This document shows, in pieces, positions 45,396-59,461 of a stretch of DNA of 64,000 bases. The position numbers were made by a program, and so were the translations under genes. A model generated the notes under the pieces. It had not been told where the DNA came from. It saw only the letters and a program-made list of their open reading frames with translations, and made no database searches. Each line of letters opens with the position of its first letter. Within the stretch, counting starts at the first letter, position 1. This DNA comes from Tetradesmus obliquus (taxonomy: Eukaryota > Chlorophyta > Chlorophyceae > Sphaeropleales > Scenedesmaceae). The stretch spans positions 62,001 through 126,000 of the forward strand of contig CP126200.1 of assembly GCA_030272155.1 (NCBI GenBank). The letters run 5' to 3'.

Positions 45396-46242
45396 AGGTG
45401 GACAACACAAGATGTGCAATGTCGGTTAAGAAAGGGTGGGGTGGGGAAGCAAAGCGTGGAGGGGGCATACATTCCACACCGCAGCATGCATCATCAACAC
45501 GGACACAAGCAGGCATCGTGTGCATTGAAGGGGTTGCATGCATGCAGCAAAGCACTTGCTACAGCAGCATAGGAAAAAAACATAGCAACACCGGGTTTTC
45601 CACCAGGGGCCATGCAGGGCGCTGCTGCACACCCTTGAGTGAGCACCAAAGTTGAGCAATCGTGGCTGGCATGTTACAGGTGGTGCTGCATGCAGCACTT
45701 GTGAGGGCTGAGACTGCTTCTGCATGGTTTTACAGCTGCTTCAAAATTTTCACAGTTTCACAGCTGCTTCTGCATGGTTTCGCAGCAGCAAACCTCTTCC
45801 ACTGGCAAGCATGCCTGCTGTGAGCAAGGTGTGCAACCTCAGGGTTTGTTTGCATCTGCAAGACCCAACCGACTGCTGAGCTGTTGCCAAATCCTATGGT
45901 TCTGGAGGCAAACAATGGACACTTTCACCCACGCTGCACGCAGCGCATAATGACAGCCTGATGGACACCCTGATTGAGTCAGCGCATCTGCAGCTAGTTT
46001 CAGTGGTGCCTTTGAAAGCTTGTCTAATGCTACAGCTTCCCAGTCATCCGACTGATTTAGAACAGTGGAAACGCCTTGTCGGTCAGCGTGCATAGGCTTC
46101 AAGAGCGCCTAGCATAATCAGCAAGGCTCTGTGTTACTGCGTACCGACATGCAGAGCTACCAGCAACAACACTGCCTGCACCAACCAAACTGGAGTTCCT
46201 GCTGCTGTACACAGGGTCTCCCTGAGATTCTCATGACTCACC
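45396..46242. other. No gene firmly recognised
   Basis: A minus-strand open stretch (46102-45839, with DDWEAVALDKLSKAPLKLAA) might be a further exon of the coiled-coil gene to the right, but splice phases do not fit any acceptor I can find. Confidence 0.3.
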
Positions 46243-46503
46243 AGACTGGCTGCTCAGCCTGTTCTTCTCGGCTTGCAACTCTCTGATGACCCCCAGCAAC
46301 TCCAGCTCCAGCGCCTGCAGCTGCTTCAACTCCTCGCGGTTGCTGGACGCTTCAGCTTCGTCGATGCGAGATCTGACCTTCTCTAACCGAGCTTCATGGC
46401 GTTCCAGCTTGGCTTGAATGCTTTCCAGCTCCTGCTGCATGGCGGACACCCCTGCCAACTCGGCTCCTGCTGTATGGCCGAAGCACGGCGCATTAACATC
46501 CAT
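46243..46503 (-). CDS. Coiled-coil protein, first exon
   Basis: From ATG at 46503 the frame encodes MDVNAPCFGHTAGAEL and then a long coiled coil (ELESIQAKLERHEARLEKVR, ELKQLQALELELLGVIREL, AEKNRLSSQSG). A GTGAGT donor follows in phase 1 at 46242. The heptad pattern is clear; no family could be named and downstream exons were not resolved. It could belong to a host gene or a transposon-associated ORF. Confidence 0.45.
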
Positions 46504-46692
46504 GAATGGATGTTGAAACGTGTTATTGTGTTGCTACTCCGTGGAATTGAGGAGCAATGGTAGAAGCCTCGTCGCACCTACTGAACTCCTTGGACTGAAG
46601 CTGCGGATGCGCAAGCGCAGTACTGAGTGTTTCCCAATCACTTTTCTAGAAAAACTTCGCCGAGACGTGAATACATGCAATATAATGATGGA

Positions 46693-46778
46693 CAGCTGCT
46701 GTCGATATGTGCTAGCGACGAGGCAACGCTTGATGGATAGCTGCTGTCGATGTGCTAGCAACGAGGCAACGCTTAGCA
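46693..46778. repeat. Imperfect tandem duplication, unit about 45-50 bp
   Basis: AGCTGCTGTCGAT, GTGCTAGC and ACGAGGCAACGCTT recur in the same order at about 46693-46732 and 46739-46774. Confidence 0.7.
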
Positions 46779-47354
46779 GAGAGCGATTCAAACCACGCAG
46801 TACACACCAGCTGCCAAGTCTGTTGTTCTGTGTCGTCATACATTGTAACACTCGTAGGGTTCGGCTGCTGTTTCCTATCGTAGGCCCTTCCGTCGGCGTG
46901 TAGGTACACTGGTGCTTTTCATCTCATTTCCATCTGCATCTATGTATGTTTTTGGCAGTCCAAGGCACGTGGGCAGAATGTGTGAGCTCTGAAATCTTCT
47001 GATCTAACCAGCACATCGGGCTGACGTTCATTGCACGCTACTGTTCGTTTTGATTCGGCCAGCTGCGAGGCACACGGTGTCACCATCTCACAGAGTAGCC
47101 TTTAAGCGTTGCAGAGCAATGTAATTGTGCTTTTCAGACCACTTTAGTACCGATCAGACTTATACAGTACCTTGTAGAGCTGCTGTGCTGAACAGCTGCT
47201 CTACTGCTGCAGCATGGCACTGCTTAAGGGGTAGAACCTACATGGGCAGCAAGGTATGGTCCGTTTTGCGCATTTATGCTTACAGACAACGCAATATACC
47301 ATCAGCATGAATGTGCTGCTCAAGAGGAATACACCAGCGCCCGTCAGCACTGCT

Positions 47355-48092
<738 letters not shown>

Positions 48093-48163
48093 GCAAAGCT
48101 GTGCAGCAACACTCCATCACCGTATCGCACTAGCACTGGATTGCCACAATCAACAACTTGTTG

Positions 48164-48720
<557 letters not shown>

Positions 48721-49466
48721 GTTGCCCTCATACAACCGCTGGGCAGTGATTCACCTGTGGATGAGTACAGGGCTTCAAAAAGCGTAAACATACGTTTTTA
48801 GGTACTATCTAACATTTCAATGGAGATTAGCAGTGACAGACCCATCTGCCTGGCACTGACAGGCAGATTTGGCACTGCTGGAGCAAGTTTCTAGCCAATG
48901 GCTACACATAGGTGCCCCTGTCGGTCACCAAAACAGACCATCAGGTCAAACAAAAGGTTATCGATTGGTTAACCATCGGTATGATCCACTCGCAAGTCGC
49001 CCAAATGCAAAACTTGACTCTGCCATCCAAGGGGACAGCAGCTGTCAGCTGTCACATCCACCTTCAGTCGCTGCCGTGCACAGCAGTGGCTGCGCAATGC
49101 AAAAAGTGTTACTATCTGCACAATGCACTCTAATAGGAGCCATCCACAGGCTGTAGCAGAGGGAGGGGAGTATCTATAGGACTAATTGCAACCGGTCTTG
49201 GCAGCTCGGCTTCTTGCATATTCTTATGCTAATGATGCATGTTGTGTTCGTTTGCAGCCACTCTTGGCCCGGTTGGTGGTGGAGCAGCTGTTGTGCAGGC
49301 TGGGTTGCAGCATTACAGCAGCAGCAGGTGGTGTGGTGAGAACACTGGTTGATGGGTCGCTGCTGCAGCGAAGCTGCGCCGCTTGTAATCTATCATGGCG
49401 GGTTGTGTGGGAGTGTGGCTCACACTCTGAGCTCAGATGTGCATCCAACAGCTGCCAACAGTCAAC
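48721..49466. other. Repeat-derived spacer, no gene recognised
   Basis: Probably the 3' UTR of a minus-strand element whose tail is the (CAT)n array, followed by a stretch (49186-49460) with a short open frame of unknown origin. It ends at the left border of Z2. Confidence 0.35.
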
Positions 49467-50291
49467 AGTCAACCCTGAGGTGGACACGTGGCACACGTTT
49501 GACGCCATTCGCTATGTCAGCTCCAAGCACGACACAAACGTACGAAGAAAACATACTGATATCCCTAAGCAAAGTTTCAAACGTATGACAACTGCGAACA
49601 GCGAGCAAACCCACAAACTCTCGTGCGGGCTACCTACTCGCAGCGTAGGTGGGGTCCCGCTCTTACTGGGAGCCGCTCAGACGCAGTTCAGTCATTGTGA
49701 TATCGTTAAAGGGACGCCGTTGACAAGCGTTGCTTGATATTGCTATCCCCCAGGCTGACCACAGTAGCATACACTAGCATCCACTAGCAGTGCTACCTTG
49801 CACTGCTGTCCTCTTTCAAGCACACGCCAACACAAAGGATGCAAAGGGCAAGGCTTGTGTTACAGTCACAGGGGCCTGCATTGGTTGATTTTCACTGGGC
49901 AGGGTGTTGCCAGAGAATTTCCCGCATGTCCTGCCACAGCTCACTGCACAACCAGCTACTGTGAAGATACATCATGCATAGACACCACATCCACCACACC
50001 GCTCAAACTCCTGTCTCAGCTGCACAGAGCCCAGCTTGCACCTCCTGCAGCCACTCAGTCTCTACTGCAGCCAGCGTCTCCAGCGCCGCGCTGCTGCTCT
50101 CAAGAGGGCTGCAGCACATGCAGGATGCTGCTGATCTTGCCACTGCAAAGCACACTCGAAGAATTTTTGAGAGAGAGAGTAGTTACATGTGGGTCCAGTC
50201 ACCATCTTAGATTTTGAAATATCTCAGCAACTACAACCAGAAGGGCAAAAACCTAGAGAATGTAGCCAACCTCACTGCAAGGCTTACTCAC

Positions 50292-51511
50292 CTATTGCAG
50301 CCGCCACGCGCCCCTCCGTAAACGTGCTGTACAACGCTGGGTAGGCATAGCTGGCAGCGTCGCCGCCAAACTTGGCCCCCAGCTTGTGGCTGGGCTGCTC
50401 CCAAAGCAGCAGGGTCTCGTCAGGCCAGACATACACATCGCATGGCTGCTTGGCCCAGTAGCCGCTCAGTGATCTGCCACCAGCAACAAAATCAGCAGCC
50501 ACGCGCACTTGCACGCGCTGCTGCTGGCCGGCTTGCATGTGAAACCCAGCAGGGGTCATGAGCTGAGCAATGGTGTAGCGGCTGTAGGTGGTGTTGCGGA
50601 TGCTGCAGCTGCCGCCCAGCACACACAACGGCTTGGACAGCTGGTGCCACAGCTTGCTGTTGGGTACCAGCAGCAGCAAGCCAGCACCACGCAGCAGCGT
50701 GATGGCACCTGCAGGGCCTGGCGATGCTGCTGCTGCTTGTGCCAACACGCCTGCTGCTGACTCAAGTGATGCTGCCGCTGCTGCAGTTCCTGCAGTGCCT
50801 GCTGGCTCTGCTGCAATTCTTGCTGGCTCTGCTGGCCCCGTTGCTGGCCCACGCCCTGCTGCTGGTGGCGCTGCTGCTGCCTCCTGCGCAAGGGCAAGTG
50901 CCAGGCGGGTGTTGTTGCGCGCAGCAGCTGCAGCGCTATCTGCTGCAAGTGCACTGGCATCTGCAGCAGCTGCATTGCCGGCTGCCACGTGCCTTGCTGT
51001 GTCTGCGGCAGCCTGCACAGCGGACGCAGCAGCAGCTGCTGCTGTCGCTAGCACTGCCTCGCTGCGGGCTTCTGGGTTTGCAAAGCTGCTATTGATGGCA
51101 TCCCAGTCAGCTGCCAGCAAGCAGACCACGCTCTGCAGGAGCACCGGGCATGCAGGTTTGGTGGGCAGCCCGCCTGCGCCATACAGCTCTGCGTTGTTGG
51201 CGTGAATGCTGTCGCGCGGTTGCTGCAGGTGCGCATCGGCTTCTGCTGCTGACATGTGCTCGTACTGCCAGTCGCAAGCTGCCTTGCACTTGGCCAGCTC
51301 GTAGCCTGTATGCATCAGCGGCACTGTCAGTTTGCGCAGCATCCCGCTGAGGCTGCCCTCTGCTTCCAAGCAGTTGATGATGCTCTGCCAGACATCTGGA
51401 GTGCATTTGTTGAGCCCGTATAGCTGTGCCAGCTCTGTGGTCTGCTGCAGCTGCGCCGTGCATGCCTCATCCAGGCTGGTCAACAAGCCGCTGTTGGCCA
51501 GGCTGGGACAC
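50292..51511 (-). CDS. Family R gene, 1220-nt exon (copy Z2)
   Basis: Near-identical to 34711-35930, with the same acceptor, donor and uninterrupted frame. One visible replacement is ETLLLWEQ for ETLLFWEQ. Its downstream intron contains the antisense 3' tail of the resolvase gene, reading YLSNYNQKGKNLENVANL on the plus strand. See the Z1 exon for motifs. Two intact copies against a broken one in X suggest the coding frame is genuine. Confidence 0.6.
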
Positions 51512-52191
51512 CTGTGCAGCAGGCGGAGCAGCGAAGGCAGGTCAGGTCAGGGCCAGTATAAACATGTGACTGTCCGTTTAACTGCAGCATGCTAGGAAAA
51601 CATGCTTGACCCAGCAATATACCAGCTCCTACGGGACAGGCAGGTCAGCATCATCGTGTCACAGCCTGCAGTGCCCGTCATTTTCCCCTGGCAAAGCACC
51701 CAGCTGCAGTTCACTGCAGGCTCGCAATGAAACAGCAGCAGAACTCACCATTCCCAGAAGTCGCTGGGAAGGCTGGCCTTGGGCAGCTGCCTCATGGTTA
51801 AGAACACCTCGCCAGCATGCATGGAGCGGAAGCTGTACATACTGGGGCGGTTGTGAAAGCAGATACATGAATAACTCAGTGATAGATGCCTGCACTGCCC
51901 GGTCCATCGGCATCATGAGGAATCTGCCGTGCCATCCACCACCCCAGCCCTGCATCAGCCGCGCACAGGCACAACCTGTTTGCAGACCTGCTGGCACATG
52001 TAAAGTTGCAAAACACTGGCTACTTCAGGCTCTGGCTTGCAGATGAACAGACACCAAATGAGACCCAAACAGTGAGGTATCGCTCTGCCCATCAGCAGCC
52101 CCTGTTGCAGTATCGTAATGTGCAAACTGCTACTTCAGGCTTTGGCTTTCGGATGAGCAGACATCTACATGACCGCAATAGCAGCTCGTAC

Positions 52192-52872
52192 CTCTAGACT
52201 TTTCAAAGCTGTTGCCCAAGCATTTGGCTCCAGCAAGAGCAGAGTTGACCATGCTTGGGGTGACCTCGTCAAAGCTGGCAACGTGCTGCAACCCCCCATA
52301 CGGCAGGGTGAAACCCATGGCATTGTTGGGAGTGCGCTGGGGCTCAGAGATGCTGCCCTCACCACCGCTGCTGCTGCTACTGCTGCTGCTCCTCCCCCTG
52401 CTGCTGCTGCTGCTGCTGCTGCTTTCACCGCCACTGCTGCTGCTTTGACTGCCACAGCTGCTGGAGGCACTGCCAGCCCCACGCTGCTGCTTGACAATGG
52501 GCTCTGCTGGTGACACTGGCTGCAGGTATGTGAGCACAGCAAAGGCTAGCGCAGTGATGCTGGCCAGGCACAGGCCGCTGCAAGCTGCAGGCAGGATGTC
52601 ATGGTACTCTGGCATGCCAAAGTCCATGTAGCCCTTGCAGTGGTAGTACACTGCAGAAAAGCCTGTGCCAAGTGTGGCCTGGAACTGCGCCAGCAGCCCG
52701 CTGAGACCTACAACCCACACTGGCGGCTCAGATGACAGCCCTGGCACACTGCTGTGGTCCCAGGCGCCACGTGCGGTCTCTGCCTGGCGTGAGCCCATAT
52801 ACAGGTGGTGCGTCGTCGCCAGCAGGCCCTGTGCAGCCTGCCGCGCCCTGAAAGCTGCGCTGGTTGTTGCAT

Positions 52873-52903
<31 letters not shown>

Positions 52904-52980
52904 GCTGGTCAGCCTAGAAGGGTGGAACCACATGGGATCGCAAGATAAGCAGCTTGCCACATGCATGTGGACGTGCTGGC
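52192..52980 (-). CDS. Family R gene, Ser-rich exon (copy Z2), frame intact through poly-Gly
   Basis: As in Z1, but the C run (52877-52903) is 27 nt, so PMWFHPSRLTSGG, a Gly tract and QYATTSAAFRARQAAQG are in one frame. That frame also runs on upstream to 53104, which is probably beyond the true 5' border: copy X has an acceptor just before this part. Confidence 0.6.
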
Positions 52981-54510
52981 CCTTTTTTGCAGGGCCAAAG
53001 TAGAAACGGTGTACTCTGTGTCTGTTGCAGGGTCTACACACTTCTGCATGACTAGAGTAGAAACACTCCTGGCTCCTGCAGGCCCCAGCCAATCGGCATA
53101 ACATGGCAGCGCATGCAGCTAATGCGAGCTTGGGACTAGGGACAATCCCCAGCCTCTAGTCCCGAACAAAACACACCAGACAATAAGAGACATGCCTGTT
53201 CTGCTCTGCGCAACCCTGGACGGCACAAGGTATCACTACCAATAGTCTGCACAGGAAGCTAGCATAGACTACACTGCATGCTGCTGATGGGGATGGGACT
53301 GTGGGACCGTCCCCAGTCTTTAGCCCCCACCCATCACTGAACTCAGAGGTTTACCAATGTCATGCATCCAGTACCTGCTTGACTTCATGCCATCTCATGC
53401 TCTCCATGAATCTGCACCCACCCACGCACCCAACTTACCATGCCAATAGTTTCACCCTTCCAGTGGGTGAGTCATTGCTGCACCTGTTCACCTTCGGTGT
53501 GCTGCTGCTGCCGTTGCCCTGCTGTGGTTGATGCTCCACCTGCAGAATACTATGTGTACAGGGACCTGCATTTCTGGTGTGTGCCTGGGCGCAGTAGTGG
53601 ACTTTGCCAAGGCTGTGCTGTGACATCCTTAAGGAAGCTTCCAGCCTTGCAGCCGATCGCGCAGAACCAGAGCAGCCAGCCCCCAAAGCAGACACTGGCC
53701 AACGCGAGGGACGTGTTGGTATATGGAAATCGCAAGTGCCTCAGCAAGATAGTGTGCACATCAGGGCAGGTACTAGCTAGCATAGCTGTGCCATTGCAGG
53801 TGCTGCATGTAGGCCTTAACGCATGCATGTCCCATGTGGGCTGCAAGGGGGAACTTGCAGCTGACGTCTGTAACCTGGTAGTTATTTGATGCATCAGCAG
53901 AGGTTGGCAAACGAGTTCTGTGTGAGTGCATAGCTCCAGCAGCTGCTGCTTTTTGCTTTGCATCTGGTTGCATGGATGTCTGTGTATAAAAATTACTTAT
54001 GTATATGTATACCTACGACAGCCTATTTGCGCTATGATATTGCAGCTGTGGCGTAGAACCTCGCTTGTTATCTCGTCTGGTTGTAGAAGGCTCTCTGGAG
54101 GTAACCATCTTATCAAAATGTTTCTGTCCGTTTGATGCACAAGTAAGGAAAGGAAAAAACCCCTCGACAAAAGGGAACCTGACTTGTTTCGCGTCACATC
54201 AAGCCTGGCGTTCACGTTCCCCGCAAGGACAGCGCGTTCAGCTTCTGTAGGACGTATTTGGAGTGTTTGAACGTCCGTGCACGGCTGCTGGTTCTGCAGC
54301 GAGGTGCGTCGGGTGCTCTTGCTTAACAGGCGCTGTATTCTTCAACATTGCATGCACTGCAATCTTGTGTTCTCATGCCACATGGCCACATCGCCACGGA
54401 GGGGCCAATTGTCCCTTGTGGTGTTATCCAACGCAGCGAAACGCATTGAAATGGGGAGAGAGGCCTTTCTAATCTCCATGCATGGGCCTGTCCGTGCTGC
54501 AGAAGGCGCA

Positions 54511-57500
54511 ATGGCTTCGGTAGCAGAGCAGCAGCAGCTGAAGAAGGAACAGCTGCTCGCCAGCTTGGGCCAGCTGCTGGCTGGCCAGAGCCCGGACATC
54601 CAAGCTGCCGCTATCCTTGCAGTCGGCAATCTGAATGTGCTGACATGTGCCACCCTGATGGAGAGGGAGGAGGATGTGAGGCGGGCTGCGGTCATGCAGC
54701 TTGTGCAGCAGGCAACAGGTGGGTGAATGCATAGGTTCGCTTGTCAAGCACCCTCGAATCCATCATCCCACACCAGCAGCAGGCGATTCATGCATGGTCT
54801 TGTGCATCAAGCCCGTATCACCCACCTCTGCACTCCCAAATGCCACATTACCATCCTGCATTGCTGAATGCTGCATGCATGATGCTGATTGCACTTGCCA
54901 CTGATATTCGACCTGTGCTGCACATGCTGCCTTGCCCTGCTCCTGTGCATGCGCCATCATCTGCTGTTCCTTGGTGGCTCGTGCTTTACCACAACAGCAC
55001 CAGGTGAGCGTTGGTGTTGCATGCATGGGTGAAATGTTAGCATGCAGCAGCCGCCTGTGGTGCATGCCAGCAGTTGCTGCAAGCTCTTCTGCAGGAGTAC
55101 TTGCTGGTCTCATGGAAAGGGTTGCTGCAGTCTGAATTGCCACAGCAGCACGGAGTAGTCTATGAATCTTTTGAATATGCAAGCTGGGTTATCACATGCT
55201 GCGCGTGTCCACCAAGCAGCGCTTTGCTAGGGCGTATCGACAGCATGCTGAAGGAGCAGTGTCATGAAGCATGCTCGAACACTTCCAAAGTACCTGGCAG
55301 CCCTGCGACACCGTCCTGCATGCTCCTGTGCGCTGCATGCCACTGTGCTCTCATGTTGCAAGCTGCTTTGTTTGACCCTTTGCTGAACATCGCCCTGCCC
55401 GTGTGTCCCTTGCATGTTCTCTTCATGGCTCCCCGCCTGGCTTCTGTCTCGTCCCCACAGCAGCAGCAGCAGCAGGTGAGTTGCGGCTGTGCTTGCTATG
55501 GTGCTTGTGGCAAGGCTGCTACCTGCATTGCCTGCTGATGCGTGTGAAGCAGCTGCAAAACGCCATGCAGCTGCAGTGTTGCACATTATGTGTGCTGCAT
55601 CAGTGTGATGGGCACGCCTGCTTCACCTGCTACTGCAACGAGTATCGCCTTGTGCATTGCCTGTTGCTGCGGCCTCTGCAGTGCAACAGCAATTTGTTGT
55701 GGCCAACAGTTCTACCTTGTGCTGTTTATCAACATGTATTGCAGATAGCCCATATGCCCCTCAGAGCTGGCAGAAGTTCATGGACGGAGTTCATGACTGG
55801 TCTGAGAAAATGGTGAGCAAGCGCCGACATTGAGCTCACATCTCACAGCTCACATCCCATAGCGGGGTGTACTGATCATCCATTCATTCATTCATCCCGC
55901 AGGGGCCCACTAGAGACAGTTTGCACGGCGCGGGGCGGTGGTGGTGGTCATCATTGTCTTGAGCTGTTGTGCCCCATCTTCAGCAGCGGGACCCCAGCTC
56001 ACTTACATACACCGACCTGTGTGTGTATGTTGGTGTGCAGGCTGCCAAGTCAATCATCTACGGCCCTGCGCGCCCAGCAGACCACTCTCTTGTGAAGAAG
56101 GTGGCCTGACGGTTTCTTGGCCCTTGCATGGCAGCCGCAGTTGGGTTCCTGGTCTACTGGCACACATTGTCCTCAGGCATGGGGAGGAAAGGCTGTTGTG
56201 CTTGGGCCCTAGTTACCTTTGCACTGGTGAGGTGTGGTCTGGAGTGGCAGCTGTCCCCTAGCGCCGTAGATGTTGCCAGCACGCTGCAGCGTCTCCAACC
56301 CGAGCAGCTTCCGACACAGCCTGGCAGCGCCGCCGGAGCTGCCGCAACTGTCGGCATGCCAGCAGGTGTCAGCACGCAACAGAGTGGGGTGCGGGCAGGG
56401 GCTTGCAAGCTGTACTGGTTGGTTGTATGGTTGGTTTCTTTTGTGCCCTGGGCTCTTGGACGCTTGGTGGCGCTGGTGTGTTGTTGCCTGTTTCTTCTTT
56501 TGGGCGCGGTTGTTGGCATTCAGTTGTACGTGCATGCACAGGCTGCTCAGCACACTGTGCGATATCTGGCGTGCGTCCTGCACTTTTGGTCGCTTGCCAT
56601 GGCCATCACAGTTGCAACATGGATGCTGAGGCCATGGCCGTGGATGCAGGACCCAGCTACAGGCTTGCTAAGCTTTGCTGCTGTCTTGGTAGTCTTGCTG
56701 CAGCAGGGGTCCAGAGTCTGTGCTGACTTGCAGGACAAATGCAGCAATCACCTGGGCAGCAAACTGAGTGTGGTGTCGGTTGTGTGTTTTGACCAGGGCA
56801 TCGCACTGGTGGTTGAGGTGTTGTTGCCCTTTCTTTGTGTCTTGTGGTCAGGGGTGGTGGATACCACTGTTGGCGCTTGGGTTGTGTGCCTAGCTGTGCA
56901 TGGCAAGCCGCCATGGAGCTTGTAATGGGTTTGGACTGCCGCGCAACTGCCTGGGGGTTTCTTGCATGGATTGGTGCAGAAGGTTCCTCGGCCTCTTGAT
57001 AGTGTACTACGTACTGCTTGATTTCTGGTATTTGGCAACACTGCTTGCTCAGTCAGAGGCATGTTCAAGTGTACAGAACAGTTCAAGTGCCCAACAGTGT
57101 CGCCATGCAGGTGGGCATGCGTGTTTCAACCAAAAGTTTTGCACCCCAGCTGACAACGTTACAGACCTGTTGAAGGGTGCGGTGAGTGTTTACAAGTCAC
57201 TCAGCTGCCAGTGGCTTTTGGAAAGGCGATCGAACTGCAACCGCCATAGACCGATTACATCAGACGCAGTCGGGTGTTGTCGTGTAAAGCAGCAACGCAA
57301 CGTGCAATAGAGCTGTAGTAGACGCTCATTAAGGGCATTAAGCAACTCTTGCCTAACCGACAGCAGCTAGGGGAGCCACACTCAGCAAGCAGGAGCAGAA
57401 GCAGAAGCCAGCAGTAGCAGCACACCGATGCTGCGTGCTGTGCAGAAGCGCCCTGGTGTTCAAGGTGATATGCGAATAGTTAACATACGTTGACAGTTAT

Positions 57501-59423
57501 AGCCTGCCTCGTGCGGCTGCAGATGTGTTGAACGCGCTTGTCTGCTCCATCGTATTTGTGCAGCCCTTCAGCAGCAGCAGCACCTCAGCTGCAGACCCGC
57601 AGGATGTGGCTGCTGCACACAGCAAAGTGTCTGCAAGAGTATTTCCTATGGCAGGGCTTCTAGGCAGGCGCCTGCAGCCCCTGCAACAGTTGCCTGGCAG
57701 CAGCAGCAGCAGCATCAGCAGTGCAGCTCAGCGTGCTGCTTTGCGACGCGTACAGCAAAGGGCTCAACACGCTGGAGTGGATGCCTTTGATTTAATTGTG
57801 AACGGTGACCTACAGCAATTTGAGTCTATGGTTTGTGCAAGCTTGGCTGCGGGCATGTCGCTGCAGCTGCACCCCAGCAGCGCGCAGGACCAGGTAGGTC
57901 TTGCTGCTGGGACACAGCTTTTAATCACGGTGTGCTGCTGCTAACCCACACCACAGTTTGTGCAGGAGCTGAGGCTGGCACTGTGGCTGAGCCTTACTCT
58001 TGCCCTGCCATCAGAAGAGCAGGTCAGCTGCAAGCGCCACATTGAGTTCAAGGATATCGATGGCAGGGTCCTGCAGCTGCAGGTACGCCGATAGGGTGTC
58101 TGTGGATATTGCTCAGCAGCCGGGACCATTGCACAGTCCCTAACTTTCAAGATCATGTGCAGGTCGACCTGTCTTTCCCTGCCAACTCAAGGACCATTAC
58201 CCGCCTGATGGATGCATGGTGGGGCAGCAAGGTGAATGCCTGCTCACTTGTGTGCATACCATGACAGCCTACAGAAGCTCTTCCACTGCACAAACCTATT
58301 GAGCATGCATTGAACTTGCAATGCATGCAGAGAGCATGTGCTGTACCTTGGTGATTACCTCAGGCTTTCGCTTTGTAACGATCAGGCACCTCTTAAGTCC
58401 CCAAGTCTGAAGTGGCAGTTATGCGCAGTAACAGACCATGCTGGTATCATACACGTACAAACTGCTCCGTCAGGCTTTAGTTTCAGATGAGCATGCCACC
58501 ACAGACAGTGAGCACATGCCAAGACTATGTCATCACCACATGTCTGCATGTGTGTTGGTGCTGTTGCAGGGTGGGCGGCCTCCTGGCAGCAGCAAGAAAG
58601 TGGCAGCAGCAGTGGCAGGCACTTCAAAGCCACGGTTCAAGGCTATGCCAGTGACCTTCAACTTTGCAGTAGAGAAGGTCCTGTACCTGCAGGCAGAGCT
58701 GCTGTCAGCGCTGCTCCAGATCGAGTGAGCACCATCCCCTGCAGGACTCAGACTGCAGCGGCTTAGCCAAATGCTGCATGTGTTACTGTTGGTGGATTGC
58801 TTTGCTGCCAGCTGGCCTGCAGTAACCATGTATCAGCAGCAGTTGATTTCAGCTACCTGGCTCATGGCTGCACTTGCTGCTGACTGTGCCGCGTCGTGTA
58901 CCATGCTCTGGCTGCAGTTCTCAGATGCTTGCCCTGAAGCAGAGCGGCCACCCCATGTGGTTCCACCCCTCCAGCTTCACCAGCGGTGGGCAGTTTGCCA
59001 CAACAAGTGCAGCGTTTCGCGCGCGGCAGGCTGCACACGCCCTGCTGGCCACAGCGCAGCACCTGTATCTGGGCTCACGCCAGGCAGAAACAGTTTGCGG
59101 GACGTGGGACCACAGCCAGGCACCTGGGCTGCCGGCTGAGCCGCCAGTGTGGCTGCTTGGCCTCAGCGGTCTGCTGCCAAAGCTCCAGGACACTTTAGGC
59201 ACTGGCTTCCGTGCAGTGTACTACCATGCCAAGGGCTATATGGACTTTGGCACGCCAGAGTACCATGATGTCCTGCCAGCAGCTTGCGCCGGCCTCTGCC
59301 TGGCTAGCATAACTGCCATGGCATTTGCAGTAGTCACCTACATGCAACCAGTGTCACCAGCAGAGCCCATTGCGAAGAAGCAGCGGGCCGGCAGTGCCAG
59401 CGGCAGCATTGGTGGTGAAGTCT

Positions 59424-59461
<38 letters not shown>

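Larger units (their letters stand above)
49467..53954. repeat. Z2: right copy of the 4.5-kb direct segmental duplication
   Basis: Same content and orientation as 33890-38371, offset about 15.58 kb. It differs by scattered substitutions, a GA insertion near 50175 and two extra C in the poly-C run. After 53954 the sequence no longer matches the first copy, which continues into 5S rRNA sequence. Confidence 0.92.

Noticed and set aside
55083-55255. EYLLVSWKGLL resembling a chromodomain start
   Set aside because: The following residues lack the WEP-type chromodomain pattern, and the stretch lies in an intron of the phase-consistent exon model.
56128-56925. 265-codon frame with many hydrophobic segments, looking like a membrane protein
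   Set aside because: Exons 56251-56365 and 57523-57893 of copy X join in phase across it, so most of it is intron. T/G-rich intron sequence readily gives Val/Leu/Cys-rich translations.
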